From assembly GCA_031308135.1 (NCBI GenBank), contig JAHLJT010000631.1:148682580-148746579 (forward strand): DNA of 64,000 nucleotides, in the 5' to 3' direction. How positions within the stretch are numbered: position 1 is the first letter of the stretch; every line of letters begins with the position of its first letter. Positions 11,972-23,840 of the stretch are shown here, piece after piece. The DNA is from Acheta domesticus. Lineage: Eukaryota; Arthropoda; Insecta; Orthoptera; Gryllidae. The notes under the pieces are model-generated. The model was not told where the DNA came from. It searched no databases and saw nothing but the letters and a program-made list of their open reading frames with translations. The translations under genes and the position numbers were made by a program.

Positions 11972-12972
11972 GTTTTTTTTGTTTTTTTAATATATTTATT
12001 AATACTTGTTCGACAAAATATTTGTCTTTCAAGTGTGCGAACATTATTTTACATTGAAAGGAACATGAGAAACTAAAATAGTAATCTTTGACATACTACT
12101 GACATAAGTATTTTTGATCTTGATAAAACAATGATAAAAATGAACATTGGTTATAAATATTACATAATGTGCAAAATTTATACAATAAATAATAAATACT
12201 ATGGAGTTAACTATGGAGGATGTAATAGATCTTTTGAATAACGTGATTTAATTCTGGGAAAAGGATTAGCTGTTTTTCCGAGTTGAAAAGATTTATAAGC
12301 AGGAGAAGAAGTGAAGTATAGAATTTGTCTGAGAGACCGAGGATCCAGGATTTTACAGGCAGAATACTGAGTTCGTATAATATTTGATCATTTCTAAGGG
12401 ATCATTTCTGAACCAGGGTGCTTTGAATGTTTTTCTTAGATATTTATTTTGTATAACTTCTAATTTGTGAATATGCGATTTTACTGCACCACCCCAAATG
12501 GCACATGTACATGTCAAAGACGGGCGAATTATATATTTAAATATAGACAACGCTGTATCTAAAGACAGGTGAGAAATTTTGTTCACAAATGGGTATAATT
12601 TTAGAAGCTTGACATTAGTTTTATTTATTATTGATGTAATGTGTGGTTCCCAAGTTAATTTAATATCAAGTTGTAATCCAAGATCGGTAATTGGAGTCTT
12701 GTTAGGAATCCAAGGGATTGCTTTATAGTTGATAAGAAGTGGATAAGTAGGAGAGATTCGTTTTAAAGAAAATATTTTTGCTTGAGATTTTTGACTATTG
12801 ATCTTGATTTGCCAATTATTGTACCAAGTAAAAAGAGTATTTAAATCATCCTATATATTATCGCGACCAGTTATAATGTCTGCATGAGAAATGAATACGG
12901 ATGTGTCGTCGGCAAAGAAGGCTACTTGTGAATTTATTAAATGTGGAATATCTGAAACATAAATATTAACTA
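11971..12972 (-). pseudogene. Jockey-like non-LTR retrotransposon, 5'-truncated RT fragment
   Basis: The minus strand reads from YVSDIPHLI through the RT catalytic FFADDTSVF (about 12925-12895), LGLQLDIKLTWEPHI, then IRPSLTCTCAIWGGA and IQNKYLRKTFKAPWF (ending at 12353). These are conserved blocks of the C-terminal RT of jockey-clade elements. One in-frame TAG lies in the thumb and the frame shifts near 12590. The poly-T at 11971-11988 on the plus strand corresponds to a poly(A) tail, giving the orientation. The 5' end is cut off at 12972 by an ACTAGTGGTGC repeat terminus. Confidence 0.75.
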
Positions 12973-13084
12973 GTGGTGCTTCCAACGCACATACTTTCTC
13001 GCTCTGCTTCTATATGGTCCTTAATGCTATTCCACTACTTCATAAACCAGCAGAAGTGTATTCTACCAGCAAACGTTTTCCGTA

Positions 13085-13152
13085 CCGAGACCCGAAATCC
13101 GATACTCAAAGTTAACGAACCTGCACTTATACCACTGCGCCACACTAGCACC
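13085..13152 (-). repeat. tRNA-derived sequence (SINE head or tRNA pseudogene)
   Basis: On the minus strand TGTGGCGCAGTGGTATAA matches a pol III A box, and a degenerate B box follows (GGATTTCGGGTC). The spacing is tRNA-like but the cloverleaf is not intact. Confidence 0.45.
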
Positions 13153-13437
13153 GCATGGGTCGAACAGAGCCATTAAAGAATCGAACCGACCTATAAAATG
13201 GTAAATGCATGATAAAGGAACAATTGATACGATGGTACATACGCTTTACAAATCCAAGAAGAGACGTAAAAAAATGTTAAAAGCTAAAAATTTAAACAAA
13301 TATATACAGACACTTCCAGTACAGTTATCGTAATTAACAATATTTGTTATTCAAATGGTTTCTCATGGTTTTAAATAAAGATTACAGAATTCTGTATTAT
13401 TTCCTATGACAACAGAGAATTCTGACAAATAATATTC

Positions 13438-13515
13438 AGCGACCAGGACACGAATCGCCGAAGCTGCCTTCGGAAGACCTGTACCAATCCTCGCTGATTA
13501 ACATCTGCGACCACA
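13438..13515 (-). repeat. tRNA-derived sequence
   Basis: The minus strand has TGGTCGCAGATGTTAATCAG (A-box-like) and GCGATTCGTGTCC (B-box-like) about 40 bases apart. It is degenerate, so a SINE head is more likely than a functional tRNA. Confidence 0.35.
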
Positions 13516-14217
13516 ATGGATAGGCATTAAATACACTTAAAAATAGTAATAGAGTATGGTGGTTTAAGTTTTCTCGCATTAGAAAACAAAAATATCCAGA
13601 GTGTAAAAAAATCTCTTTTACGCGCTCAGAGAAGGTATCTGGGAACATCAGTCATAACAGAAAAACAAAATCAATTAGGAGATTAGAAAACTAAGATCTC
13701 CGATAAAGTCTCTGACATTCTATAGAACCAGTATTTTTTTAACTTTTGCAACAGGTTTTATCCACTTTTTCGTTACCAGACCCCTGCTACAAGAGTTTTC
13801 TAGCGAAAATTCCTCGTTTTCCGGTGCACGATTACATAATTTTCTCTTCTTACGAAGTATTCGTTAGAAAGTAATAATAATTTCGGAACCGTTAGGGATA
13901 TGTAAGTTCATCGCATACGTTCTGGTTATATTGTATTGTATTACAATTTAACGTTAAAATGTTCATAATTTTACTTAAATTGATTCATACAGATATATAC
14001 TAGACAACGGTTGATTTGACATGTCATACGCTTCAGAAATCGAATAACAGAGTTGAAAAAATATTTAAAAGATGCAGTTAGGGAAAACAGAGACAAGTCC
14101 TGTCTATTTATCTGCATCGATTCTATTCGTGAGTAGAAGTACTTCAAATGATTTTCAATAAAGTATCTACACTCTTTAAGGTTTTTTTCCTGCAACATCA
14201 CATTCATCAAATTAAAA

Positions 14218-14302
14218 TCCCCAACTGGAGATGGAACTCGGCATCTTCCTTACTGAAGATCTCAACGCGAAGGTGCTTTAACCAGCCGCGCCTCGGAATG
14301 AC
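14218..14302 (-). repeat. tRNA-derived sequence
   Basis: The minus strand carries GGCGCGGCTGGTTAAAGCAC (A box) and GAGTTCCATCTCC (B-box-like). No acceptor-stem pairing is evident. Confidence 0.45.
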
Positions 14303-14559
14303 ATGCGGACTAACAACTTATATTTTAGTCAAAACGTAATTGTATCAGTTCTATCATTAGGAAGCCGATAATTGTCAACATGCGAAAAACATGGTGTGTC
14401 TTTCAAAAATGACCAAGAAAGGCAGCGGTGAACGGCTTACTCCAAATCATTTATCCGCTGACCGGCATTTGAAAATTAACTACTGCGAGAAAATATGTGC
14501 CATTCTATTGCACCACTATTTGTATATTTACTGTCCCTTATTACATACGTGCAGAAAAT

Positions 14560-15245
14560 TTAAAGAAAAATTTGGTGCGGTTTTTGAGACAATTTTTTTT
14601 TTTTGTAAATTTGAATCACAATTTACGGAAAAAATTCTCGTTTTTCCAAAAAATGGTACATGACCTTATTTGAAGTGCTAATTTTGTACAACCGACTTTG
14701 TCTGAGGCAAAAATCTCTATCTTTAATTTTGCAGTTTTTAAACAGTTTTTTGCAATTTTCGAAAAATTGGGCCTATCAACGAAAATGATACCTACGTCAT
14801 TCCTTTAAACGTTCTTCGCACTACTCAACAACAAAATATAATCAAAAAATTTGGAGCCATTTTCTTTTAACTTTGAAAATCTCAAAATGGGCTTCATGTA
14901 AAGTACCCTCAAATACTAAAATATTATTTTCAAATTCCAGAGGCCTTGAGACAAGTAAAAACGATTGGGGAATATCAATTTTGAAGAAAATCTACCGAAC
15001 GGTTTAGGCGCTAGCGTTGACCACAGACGGACATTTGCCGTTAATCGATTTTGCAGTATCAAGAAGCAACAAAACATGAATTTTGACTACACCACGAGAT
15101 AGAGGATTTTTTGTTCTAAATGAAGCAACAAGTTTTATCCACTTTTTCGTTACCAGACCCCTGCTATAAGAGTTTTTCCGGCGAAAATTCGTTTTCCGGC
15201 GCACGATTACATAACTTTCTCTTCTTACGAAGTATTCGTAAGGCG
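14560..15245 (+). repeat. Copy of long dispersed repeat (GGAGCCATTTT / TTATCCACTTTTTCG family)
   Basis: This shares a series of blocks in order with 16820-17350 and, inverted, with 25800-27250: TTTTTGCAATTTTCGAAAA, TTGGAGCCATTTT, GTTTAGGCGCTAGCG, ACTACACCACG and TTTTATCCACTTTTTCGTTA. The open frames across it are coincidental. It ends where the RTE fragment starts. Confidence 0.65.
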
Positions 15246-16190
15246 AGAAAGTAAAAAGGATTGGTGAGAGTGGAGAACCCTGAGTGGATAATGTATTCAG
15301 TAGAAAAAACATGTCATCTATTGTTGAACGACTTTTTCTAAACCCCTTGTGTCCCTGGGGAAGAGTGCAGTCTGCAATTTCAGCTATTCTGTTATTCACA
15401 ATTTTTGCATATAATTTGTAGCATTAGTTAAGTAGACAAATACCCCCTGTGACATTTACTCCAATCTCCTGTTTTAAAACATGGAATAATTAACGAATCT
15501 AGCCATTCATCTGGTATTGTACATCTTTGCCAGCATTCATTCATTAGCTGGAGCAGTCGGAATTTCAGTAACATACCTCCGTATTTCATTAATTCTGCGC
15601 TAACCCCATCAGGACCACAGGGTTTCCTATTTTTTGGAGACTTTAATGTATTATCAAGCTCTTTCATATCTAACATATCTATATTTCTTTTTGTTCCTTT
15701 TTCTTCAATCGGTGAGTGCATTTCTTCAATTCCACTCCATAATTTTACAACGTATTTTAACCATTCTTTCCCGGAAATAATTTTCAATCTTGCCGTATCA
15801 ATTTCTTCTAAATTCATTTTTTTAACGCTTTATAGGCTACACTTTGTCTTCCAAATACATCACGTTCTAACATATTCACATATCTATCCCAAGATTCTTG
15901 ATGGGCTTGTCTCACTAATGATTTAGCTTTATTTCTTTTTTGGTTGTAGATCTGTTTAATCTGCTCATTTCTGCTTTGTAAATAATTTATGTATGCTATC
16001 TTCTTTTCATGCACTGCCTCTGCAATTGTATCATTCCATAGTTTCAAAGTTTTCCTTTTCCGTCTAATTTTTCGAGTGCCTAATGCCTCATATGCTGCTC
16101 TTCTTATCGAGTCTTTAATGTTTCTCCATTCTTCATTTAGATTTTCAGATGTGTCGATGTTGCTCAAGAACTGATTCAACCGCCTCTGAT
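15245..16190 (-). pseudogene. RTE-like non-LTR retrotransposon, 5' RT fragment
   Basis: The minus strand encodes a linker (IRRKRKTLKLWNDTI, HQESWDRYVNMLERDVFG, 16179-15814), then the RT fingers with RKPCGPDGVSAELMKYGG (about 15640), IPDEWLDSLIIPCFKTGD, and GFRKSRSTIDDMF (about 15345-15300). It then jumps to TQGSPLSPILF, so the palm between is deleted. Breaks at 15815 and 15430 make it dead. It has the same orientation and family type as the fragment at 9870-10695. Confidence 0.75.
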
Positions 16191-16509
16191 ATAACTGCCA
16201 TAAACTATGGTCTTCTAGTACATATACTTTGTACTAGAAGTACTTTGTACTACATCTTCTTGTTTATTTTTGGAAGCAGTTTGTTTCTTTCATCTCGCTC
16301 TTGTATTTATTTTTGTTTCCACTAGATGAGTGATCTGAGTAAATGTCGTATCCTCTTAAAACACGGGTATCCTTCACGTTATAACTTAACTTTTTATTTA
16401 TATATAGTAAATGAGGCAACCGTGCATTATTGATTGAACGAGACGATATTATTTCACATTTGGTACAAGTGTACCAAATTTTAAAAAAAATAGAAATGAA
16501 AAATGGAAC
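16190..16509. other. Short unassigned interval
   Basis: It contains a hairpin, TTCTAGTACA paired with TGTACTAGAA (16209-16235), followed by a partial repeat of the same motif. No gene is seen. Confidence 0.5.
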
Positions 16510-16816
16510 ATTGTGTACACTTATGGCTCGTTGATTGACGTTGGAACTTCTGTTAACAAGAAATGGCAAGACACCACTGTAAAAACTCCAGGCAAACATT
16601 TTTGTCAGGATTGTCACGTGGTTTGAAGGCACCAACCTCTCGGGGTCCGCGTCTCGCTTTTGTACAATGAACATGGTTTCGTGACTGGAGACAAAGCTGT
16701 ATTACTTTGCATCAAAAAATACATGGCGGATACACATGAAGAAATGGATGCTGACCGTTACGAGAAGTACTTCGCCGAAAAGCTGCTTCCAAATTTCCCT
16801 CCGAACTCTGTCATTG
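16510..16816 (+). pseudogene. DDE transposase fragment (Tc1/mariner-IS630 type)
   Basis: Plus-strand frames give VGTSVNKKWQDTTVKTPGKH, then after a frameshift SGLSRGLKAPTSRGPRLAFV, then after another break NEHGFVTGDKAVLLC and DADRYEKYFAEKLLPNFP, ending at PPNSVI. This sequence of motifs is familiar from insect DDE_3-type transposases in which LIPNLPPNSVIVMDN carries the second catalytic Asp. The frame is cut just before that Asp and continues as non-coding repeat. Non-functional. Confidence 0.65.
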
Positions 16817-17350
16817 AAAAAATTTTAAACTTTTGCAATTTTCGAAAATTCAGAGTTATCCGTGAAAATCGGAACTGTGCCACCTTAATAAGTGTCTTTT
16901 ACTCTACTCTTACAAGAAATTTGAAGAAAAAAATTGGAGCCGTTTTTGAGAAAACTTTGAAAATGTCCGGGAGGCTTCATGTAAAATACCCCCAAATTTT
17001 TCAGAATCCTTTTCAAAATATCAAAGCTTCGAGTAGAACCAGATCGACCGGGGAATATCCATTTTGGAAGAAATCGTACGTATGGTTTAGGCGCTAACAG
17101 TGTTCATGGACGGACGGACGGACAGACGGACGTTTTCCTCTCAATTGGTTTTTCGGTATCAAGAACCCACAAAACAGAGTTTCAGGCTACACCACGTGTT
17201 AGGGGATTTTCTCTTAATTTAGCAACTGGTTTTATCTACGTTTTCGTTATCACGGCCAGGCAATGAATTTTGTTCCGCCGAAAATTCGCCATTTTTTCGC
17301 GCAGCATTACATAAATTTCCCTATATTACGTATACGGAAAAGTAAAAATT
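16817..17350 (+). repeat. Copy of long dispersed repeat with GGAC run
   Basis: It follows directly after the truncated transposase. Blocks in order: TTTTGCAATTTTCGAAAATTC, TTGGAGCCGTTTTTGAGAAA, GGTTTAGGCGCTAACAG, a GGAC/GGACA run at 17113-17133, TACACCACGTGTTAGGGG and TTTTATCTACGTTTTCGTTA. The same blocks occur at 14560-15245 and inverted at 25800-27250. Confidence 0.65.
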
Positions 17351-17485
17351 TGGAAGGTGGTGGCGCAATTCTGGTATCAGATTCGGATTCAGAGGGTTGA
17401 CATACTCGTATGTAGAGAAATGTGTGTTAAATCTTTGGGTCCGACAAAAAAAATTCACGTGATTTTTAGAGATTTAAAAACTAGT

Positions 17486-18031
17486 CCCGTCGAGGTGGGT
17501 TGGTCCACGTCCTGACGGGGGGATGCAGAGAAGGCTCTCAAATGTTCCTTTCTCCATTTTTTCATGTTCTTGCTTCTCATTTCATGTCGTACGTTGTTTT
17601 CACTCCTTTTTCTTCCTCACTGGCCTTCTCTGTACGCTGAACGCCCACCCATGTGTTTGCCGTGCATGGCGACCCGTGTCGGAGGGAATGTGTGTCCTGG
17701 CAGTTGAGAGACCTGTTTGTTTCCCAACTAGTCCTGGTGCTACGTTTTTTTGGCTTGCACTAAGGGGTACGTCTACGTATTTTTGGGGAACATTCCTTGT
17801 AGGTGTCAATACACTCGCTTTGGCCTCGGACTCTTCTAGACGGGCGGTCGATCAATCGGCTCGGACTAGGTCTTGCACTGAACTCCAGGGTGAGCGGGGG
17901 GATCCACGGCGGTGCAGCGCTGTGACATTCCCCTACTATATCTCCGTGTCAGCCCTGGCACCCCAGTGGGGTGTCCCCTTGTTGGGCTCCATAGTGGGTG
18001 GGGAGCACGGAGACGAATCTGCTTCAATCGT
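17486..18031 (+). promoter_or_regulatory. 5' leader of copy C (presumed internal promoter region)
   Basis: About 545 bases precede the ORF1 ATG. They match the copy A leader (1244-1833) closely, including GCAGAGAAGGCTCTCAA and the CACCCATGTGTTTGCCGTGC block. I-clade LINEs generally carry their promoter inside the 5' UTR; that role is family knowledge, not shown here. Open frames across it are conserved only as sequence, not as protein. Confidence 0.5.
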
Positions 18032-19316
18032 ATGGAGCCCAAAACAAAACTCTTTCCCTCTTCCGCAAGGAAGAGGCGATGTGAGACGGTAGATTTGAAT
18101 AGCTTCTTCCTTCGGGAGGAGAACAAACCAAAGAAACCTCGGTTTCTTGTCATGTCGTGTGTTGAAGTTGAAAAAACGTGTTAGTGCGGTCCGCCTCGCG
18201 CGAGCCATTGAAGACTGTTTTGGAAAGCTGCAAGCGGTCGTGCGACAGAGGAATGGTACCATTCTTTTCGAAGCGCGCACCGACGAGCAGATTGACAAGA
18301 TCCAAAAAACCAAGCAGATTGCCGGCCTCCTAGTGGAAGTGACCACTCACCCTACCCTTAACTTATGTAAGGGAGTGGTCAATCACGAAGACTTTGCGCT
18401 TGAAAGTGAGGACGAACTTCTCTTTTTTAAGAGCCATGGCGTTACGGAGGTATATAGGATCAGGAGGAAGGAGAATGGGAAAGAGATCCCCACTCCCACC
18501 TTGATCCTGACCTTTAATCTCCCTTCTCTCCCAGAAAAAATTTGCTGTGTATATTATAACCTTCGCGTGCGGCAGTATATGCCGAACCCCCTGCGCTGCT
18601 TTAAGTGTCAGAGGTTCGGTCATACACAACAAAGGTGCATGGCCGTAAGCCCTGCTTGCGCAAAGTGCGGTAATTCCGCGCATGATCCCAACCCTTGTTC
18701 ATCACCAGCCCGCTGTGTAAATTGTGAAGGAGACCATGCGGCCAACTCTAACAAGTACCCCACATATCTGAGAGAGAGGGAGATTCAAAGGATTAGGGTG
18801 ACTGAAAAGGTATCTTTTCCGGAAGCGAAACGCCGATACCTGGTGAAGAACCCTGTGGATCTTAAGCGTTCTTTTTCTAGCACTCTGGCGAACACGGTCA
18901 AAGCGACGAGCATTCAGTCTTCCCCTGCTACTCCCCCAGTAGCGAACTTTTGTTGCCAGGTATCCCCAATGGACTTCCCTGAGGAGACATCGCCTCTGCA
19001 AGGTGGGAAAATAATAATCCCCACAAAATACAAAACACCACCCAAGAAGACAACACAGACAAAGACAGAACAGGAATCCACTTCTCAGCCGCGCAGGAAG
19101 GCTGATGTCACACGGCCTGCTGGCCTGGACAAGAAAAATGATAGATCCTCCAAACTCCGACCATGTACCCCGACTCCTGAAACTCGCTCTGAGCGATCTC
19201 TCAGCCTGTCGAGCAGTGGTCAGGATGAGTCTGCCTCGAAGGAAACTTCAGCCGGGGTGGACACTCGCTCCTTCGGGCGGCAGAGGCGAAAAAAGGAAAA
19301 GAAGAAATCCTCTTAA
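18032..19316 (+). pseudogene. ORF1 of copy C: Gag-like protein with CCHC zinc knuckles
   Basis: The ATG at 18032 (MEPKTKLFPSSARKRRC) is the likely start because copy A has the same start. A one-base frameshift around 18160-18180 separates it from the long frame ending at 19316. That frame encodes an RRM-like region followed by knuckles: CFKCQRFGHTQQRC, CAKCGNSAHDPNPC, and a third (CVNCEGDH) whose last Cys position reads Tyr (NSNKYP). The C-terminal third is Ser/Lys/Thr-rich. It would bind the element's RNA. The frameshift makes it a pseudogene, though otherwise nearly intact. Confidence 0.8.
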
Positions 19317-19324
19317 TTTCTTAA

Positions 19325-22300
19325 ACAACGGCTCTCCTATCCTGGAATCTGAACGGATTTTCTCTCCGACGGGACGAATTAAAACTCTTATTGTCCCGTT
19401 ATACACCATCAATTTTCTGCTTACAGGAAACGCATCTTTCTCCACCACGGTCCATACACTTTCGCGGTTTCACTCCTTATAGTGTTGATATCGATGACGG
19501 CCTCCGCGCTCACGGCGGAGTTACTACTTTGGTCCAGTATTCGCTGCATTCTGCAGAAATCCCTGTTCACACCGACCTTCAAACAGTTTGTGTGAAGGTG
19601 TATCTGCCTTCCCTCTGATTCACCGTATGTAATATCTATATTCCCCCAAGACAAACGGTGTCGGCTGATGACCTTCTAAGTCTAATAAACCAATTGCCCA
19701 CACCTTTCTTGGTTGTGGGTGATGTAAGTTCCCACAGCCCTCTTTGGGGATCCTCTCGTACGTGTCAAAGAGGTGCTATTTTGGAATCTGTCATCGACAC
19801 CATGAATTTGGCTATTCTCAACACTGGGGAACCAACTCATTTTGCCGTAGCTACGAATTCTAGCACGGCTATTGATCTGGCCCTTTGCAGCTCTTCACTT
19901 GCTACTGCTATGCGGTGGACCATATTAGAAGATCTTTATGGAAGCGACCATTACCCCACGATTGTCCACATTGATCACCTTCGCCGTAGTTGTGCACGGC
20001 CCCATCAATGGATCGTGCGACGAGCTGACTGGTCGACATTCCAAAATAATGTTAACCTGTCAGACGGTCCTTTCGGAAATGTGGATGAAATGACAGAACA
20101 TTTTAATAGCGCTGTACTCGCTGCTGCTTCCATCGCAATTCCGAAGGCAAGTGGTAAACCGCGACACCCTTTCGTTCCGTGGTGGAATGAGAACTGCTCG
20201 AGAGCGGTCAGTGCTCGAAAAAAAGGCACTGGCACGTCTCAGACACTATCCAACAGTGGATAACTTAATCGAATATAAAAGATGCAGGGCGAAGGCTAGA
20301 AGAACTATCTTAGAGAGCAAAAATGCATCGTGGAGAGCGTACGTTTCGTCTCTCAATTGTCACACGCCACCACGCCTGGTATGGAGAAAAATTCGATAGA
20401 TAAAAGGACACACTTTACCAAATACGGTGCCAGGTCTCCTGAAAAACGGAGAAATGATCACATCTCCAGATATGATTGTAGAGGAACTCGCCGCGCACTA
20501 TGAAGCCATGTCAAGTTCGGCGAACTACGCTCCTGACTTTCTTTTGATCAAAGAAAGGATGGAGAGCCGTCCATTGGATTTCTTCTGCAGAGCGTCTAAA
20601 GATTACAACACACCTTTCTCCATATCGGAATTGCGCTCTGCTCTTGCATTGGCCAGAAGAACTGCCCCAGGTCCTGATGAAATACAGAACCTAATGTTAC
20701 ATCTTCCTGATGTGGCGATGCAATTTCTCCTCCGCCTTTATAATCGCATCTGGGAAGAGCACACCATCCCTGCTGTATGGCGAGAAGCCATAGTTATCCC
20801 AGCTCTGAAGGAGGGAAAGGATCGGTCGCTGTCATCGAGCTACCGACCTCTCGCTCTCACCAGCTGCGTTTGCAAAGTGCTGGAACGGATGGTAAACCAG
20901 CGCTTGGTCTGGACCTTGGAGTGCAGAAACCTACTCGCACCAATTCAGTGCGGTTTCAGGAAACACCGGTCAACCCTTGACCATCTCGTCGCTTTGGCAA
21001 CGGAAATTTCAACCTCGTTCGTTCTGAGACAACACCTTGTCGCCGTACTATTCGATATAGAAAAGGCAATTGGATTCCTCCAAAATTTCTTATCGGACAG
21101 ATCTTTCAGAGTTCGCATTGGTGACACTGTCTAAGCCGCCTCCATGAAAACCCCCTTGAAAACGGCATCCCCCAAGGCTCGGTGCTAAGTGTCACTCTGT
21201 TTGCACTCTTGTTGTCACTCTTGTTTTGACAAGTCCCTCACGTGGCGCTCTCATATCCGCACATTGCAAACCAGATGCGTCTCCCCCCTCAATCTTCTTC
21301 GAATGCTTAGTGGAACTTCATGGGGAGCCGACCGCATTACCCTATTGCGGTTATACAGAGCACTCATTCGCTCAGCATTGGATTGCGGTAGTGAAGTGTA
21401 TGGTTCTGCAACTCCTTCCACCCTTAGACCCATCAACAGCATACACCACGCAGGTATTCGCCTCTCAACAGGCGCGTATCGCACCAGCCGAATCGAGTGC
21501 ACTCTAGCTGACGCTGGGGAGCCATCCTTAAAAATAAGGCGAGATATTCTATTAGCGTCTTATGGTGCTAAAGTGTCAGGACTCTTTAATCATCCTTGTC
21601 GCTGAATAATCACTCGCCCAAAATATGAATCTTCTTATATTCTTCGAACATCGCTACCCCAGCCCCCAGGCATTCGATTGCGAAATCTTTTGCGGGGACT
21701 TAATGTCGATCTTCCCACTCCTGTGAAACCCCCAAATGACCTGATTCCCCCTTGGAAACTCCTTCTCCCCAATATTGACCTCAGACTCTCCAATCTTTCC
21801 AAACAAAATACTAGTCCTCTGGTTTACCAGAAGCAGTTTCAGGGTATGAGGGAAGCCTATCCGGATCATCTATTCTTGTACACGGACGGGTCATCGCACA
21901 ATGACGCAGTGGCGTGTAGTTTTCATTGCATCTGGGTCACCAAATCATATCGCCTTCATTCTCAGTGCAGTACATTCACTGCTGAAATGTACGCAATACT
22001 CAAAGCCCTAAAGTACATCGAGTCAACGACGTTGCAGCGAGTTGTTCTCTGTTCTGATTCTCTCAGTTCTCTTCAGGCTGTCTCCCGGCCTTCGTCAGAC
22101 TACCTGACAAAATCAGTTCAAAACCTGATTCATAGTCTCATGTCCCGCAACTATGACCTGGTTCTTAGTTGGGTTCCAGGCCACGTGGGAATCACAGGGA
22201 ATGAGCTGGCCGTCCTGGCGGCGAAATCAGCTACTCGTAATACTCGTATCGACGTTCCTGCTGTGCCATTGCCGATGTTAAGGCTTACTTAAAACGATCT

Positions 22301-22672
22301 TTGTTTAGAGCGTGGGAACAGAGTGGCACAATACCACTTTTAAACTAAGTGGGATAAAGAATTCTGTAATTCCCTGGCGTTCCTCATCTCGCTCCTCTAG
22401 GCGTGAGGAAGTCATATTAACCCGTCTTCGAATTGGACACTGCCATTTTTCCCACGGTTTCCTCCTTCGAGGAGAAACTCCTCCCGTATGTGACTCATGC
22501 GGGACGGTTCTGTCTGTGGAACACGTCCTCCTGAACTGCAGGAAATATTTTGGCAACCGACGAAGACATGGCCTGGGCAACTCGCTAAGGGAGGTGCTCG
22601 GGGATGACGATTCCGCGCTCTCAAAAATTTTTTTGCTTCTTGAGGGAAAGCGGAATATATAATCTTATTTGA
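19325..22672 (+). pseudogene. ORF2 of copy C: endonuclease, RT (catalytic block deleted), RNase H
   Basis: The endonuclease opens with LLSWNLNGF and CLQETH (catalytic Asn/Glu region, 19335-19440) and runs to VVGDVSSHSPLWG and GSDHYPT. An in-frame TGA lies at 19616. A frameshift in a run of seven A near 20220 and a TAG at 20397 follow. In the RT, FDIEKA is fused to GFLQNFL, and SVTLFA is fused to the DKSLTWR region, which removes the FVDD active site. RNase H retains TDGSS, AEMYAI and CSDSLSS, but GNELAV replaces GNERAD, losing an Asp. A zinc-finger-like CDSC...HV...C lies near 22490-22540. Stop at 22670. Confidence 0.85.
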
Positions 22673-22977
22673 GAGAATAGAATAGTGTTTTACTTTTTTG
22701 TTGTTTTATTTTTGGCCCCTTTACAGCGAACTTTTAGTTCTACTATGAATTTTACGTGTTTGTTATATATTCTTTCTGTCATACTACTTGAATACTCGAT
22801 GTAGAATGCAAGTCTCTCTTTATGTATATGATTTTAATTAGGGGGTAGGCTCCAACTGTAACACATACTGAACCTATTCCCTTTTTTTAAAAAATACTTC
22901 GACATGGGCGCCAATGACCTTGGCAGTTGAAGCGCCCTCTAAACCTTAATTAATCAATCAATAAATTAAAAACTAGT

Positions 22978-23840
22978 GGTGCTGCAACAGCACATACTAT
23001 CTCAGAATATTGGAAACAGCTACATAATATTGAAATATTGCATTTTCTGCGCTACACATCTTGGTTAATATTTGAAAACGTCCAATTCAAGTAAGAAGCG
23101 AGCAACTCACGCCAATGCAGTGATGTCAAAACTATGTACATTCGCTTGGCTAATAATATCAATACAATAATTAAAATATATGCATTGACATCAAAATATT
23201 TACGAAAATTCTGGCTGCTCACTGAGTCGTCGAAAGATAACATGTCCGATACCGTTTCATCGCTTTTCTGTATTTTAACTCACAGTAAATTTTTTGAGGG
23301 ATTGATGATATTAAATGGTATGTAACACAACATACCTCACCGGGCATTCTGAGATGTAATTTATAAAAACAGTTACAAAATTCATCGCAAACAGAAGTAT
23401 TAAAATACAGACTCTTGACTTAGGAGTCACACCGCCACCAGCTGGACTATAGAGCGGCCGAGGTTCAGAATGAAGTACGGTCTCTTATGGCGACAGTGAT
23501 GCAAGACGTGGGTCTTTTCTGCTGTACTGTATGAACCAAAAGTTATGCGCCCGATATTGCCGACGAATTTCGCAATGAGGCGGAGCGCTAGTTTAGTGCT
23601 AAATTAGTTTGTCTCGAACCTTTTTAATGTTATGAAAGCGTGTTTTCTTCCCATTCCTCAAATCTAAAACTATTCTTATGAGATTCCAGTATACAGTAAA
23701 AGGATTTCTGTTAAGTTTCTCACCTTGTTTGTGCTTCTAAATGTGTAATAAGTAATCACATAGAAATATTAACTTTATGTGCGCCACTATTTCATACATC
23801 TGAAATTGAAGACAACTACACACAACTATACTTAACTGGG
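22978..23840. other. Unassigned AT-rich region
   Basis: The first ~40 bases look like the edge of the ACTAGTGGTGC repeat family that copy C interrupted. The rest has no recognised gene, RNA or repeat. Confidence 0.5.

Larger units (their letters stand above)
12973..14560. other. Unassigned region with tRNA-like fragments
   Basis: No gene is recognised. Three tRNA-like promoter arrangements lie within it and are listed separately. A ~150-bp copy of a dispersed repeat (TTTTATCCACTTTTTCGTTA) is at 13735-13885. The remainder is AT-rich with short uninformative open frames. Confidence 0.5.
17486..22965 (+). mobile_element. I-clade non-LTR retrotransposon, copy C, with 12-bp TSD
   Basis: The element begins CCCGTCGAGGTGGG and ends in AATCAATCAATAAA. 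It is bracketed by TTAAAAACTAGT at 17474-17485 and 22966-22977, which fixes both ends and shows a full-length insertion. It has a leader (17486-18031), ORF1 (18032-19316) and ORF2 (19325-22672), then a 3' UTR. The sequence after the right duplication (GGTGCTGCAACAGCACATAC) suggests it landed at the edge of an older TIR repeat. It is related to copy A but has its own deletions. Confidence 0.9.

Noticed and set aside
18147..18180. Start of the long ORF1 frame at 18147
   Set aside because: The codon there is TTG, not ATG. Copy A and the upstream frame show that ORF1 starts at the ATG at 18032, with a frameshift between.
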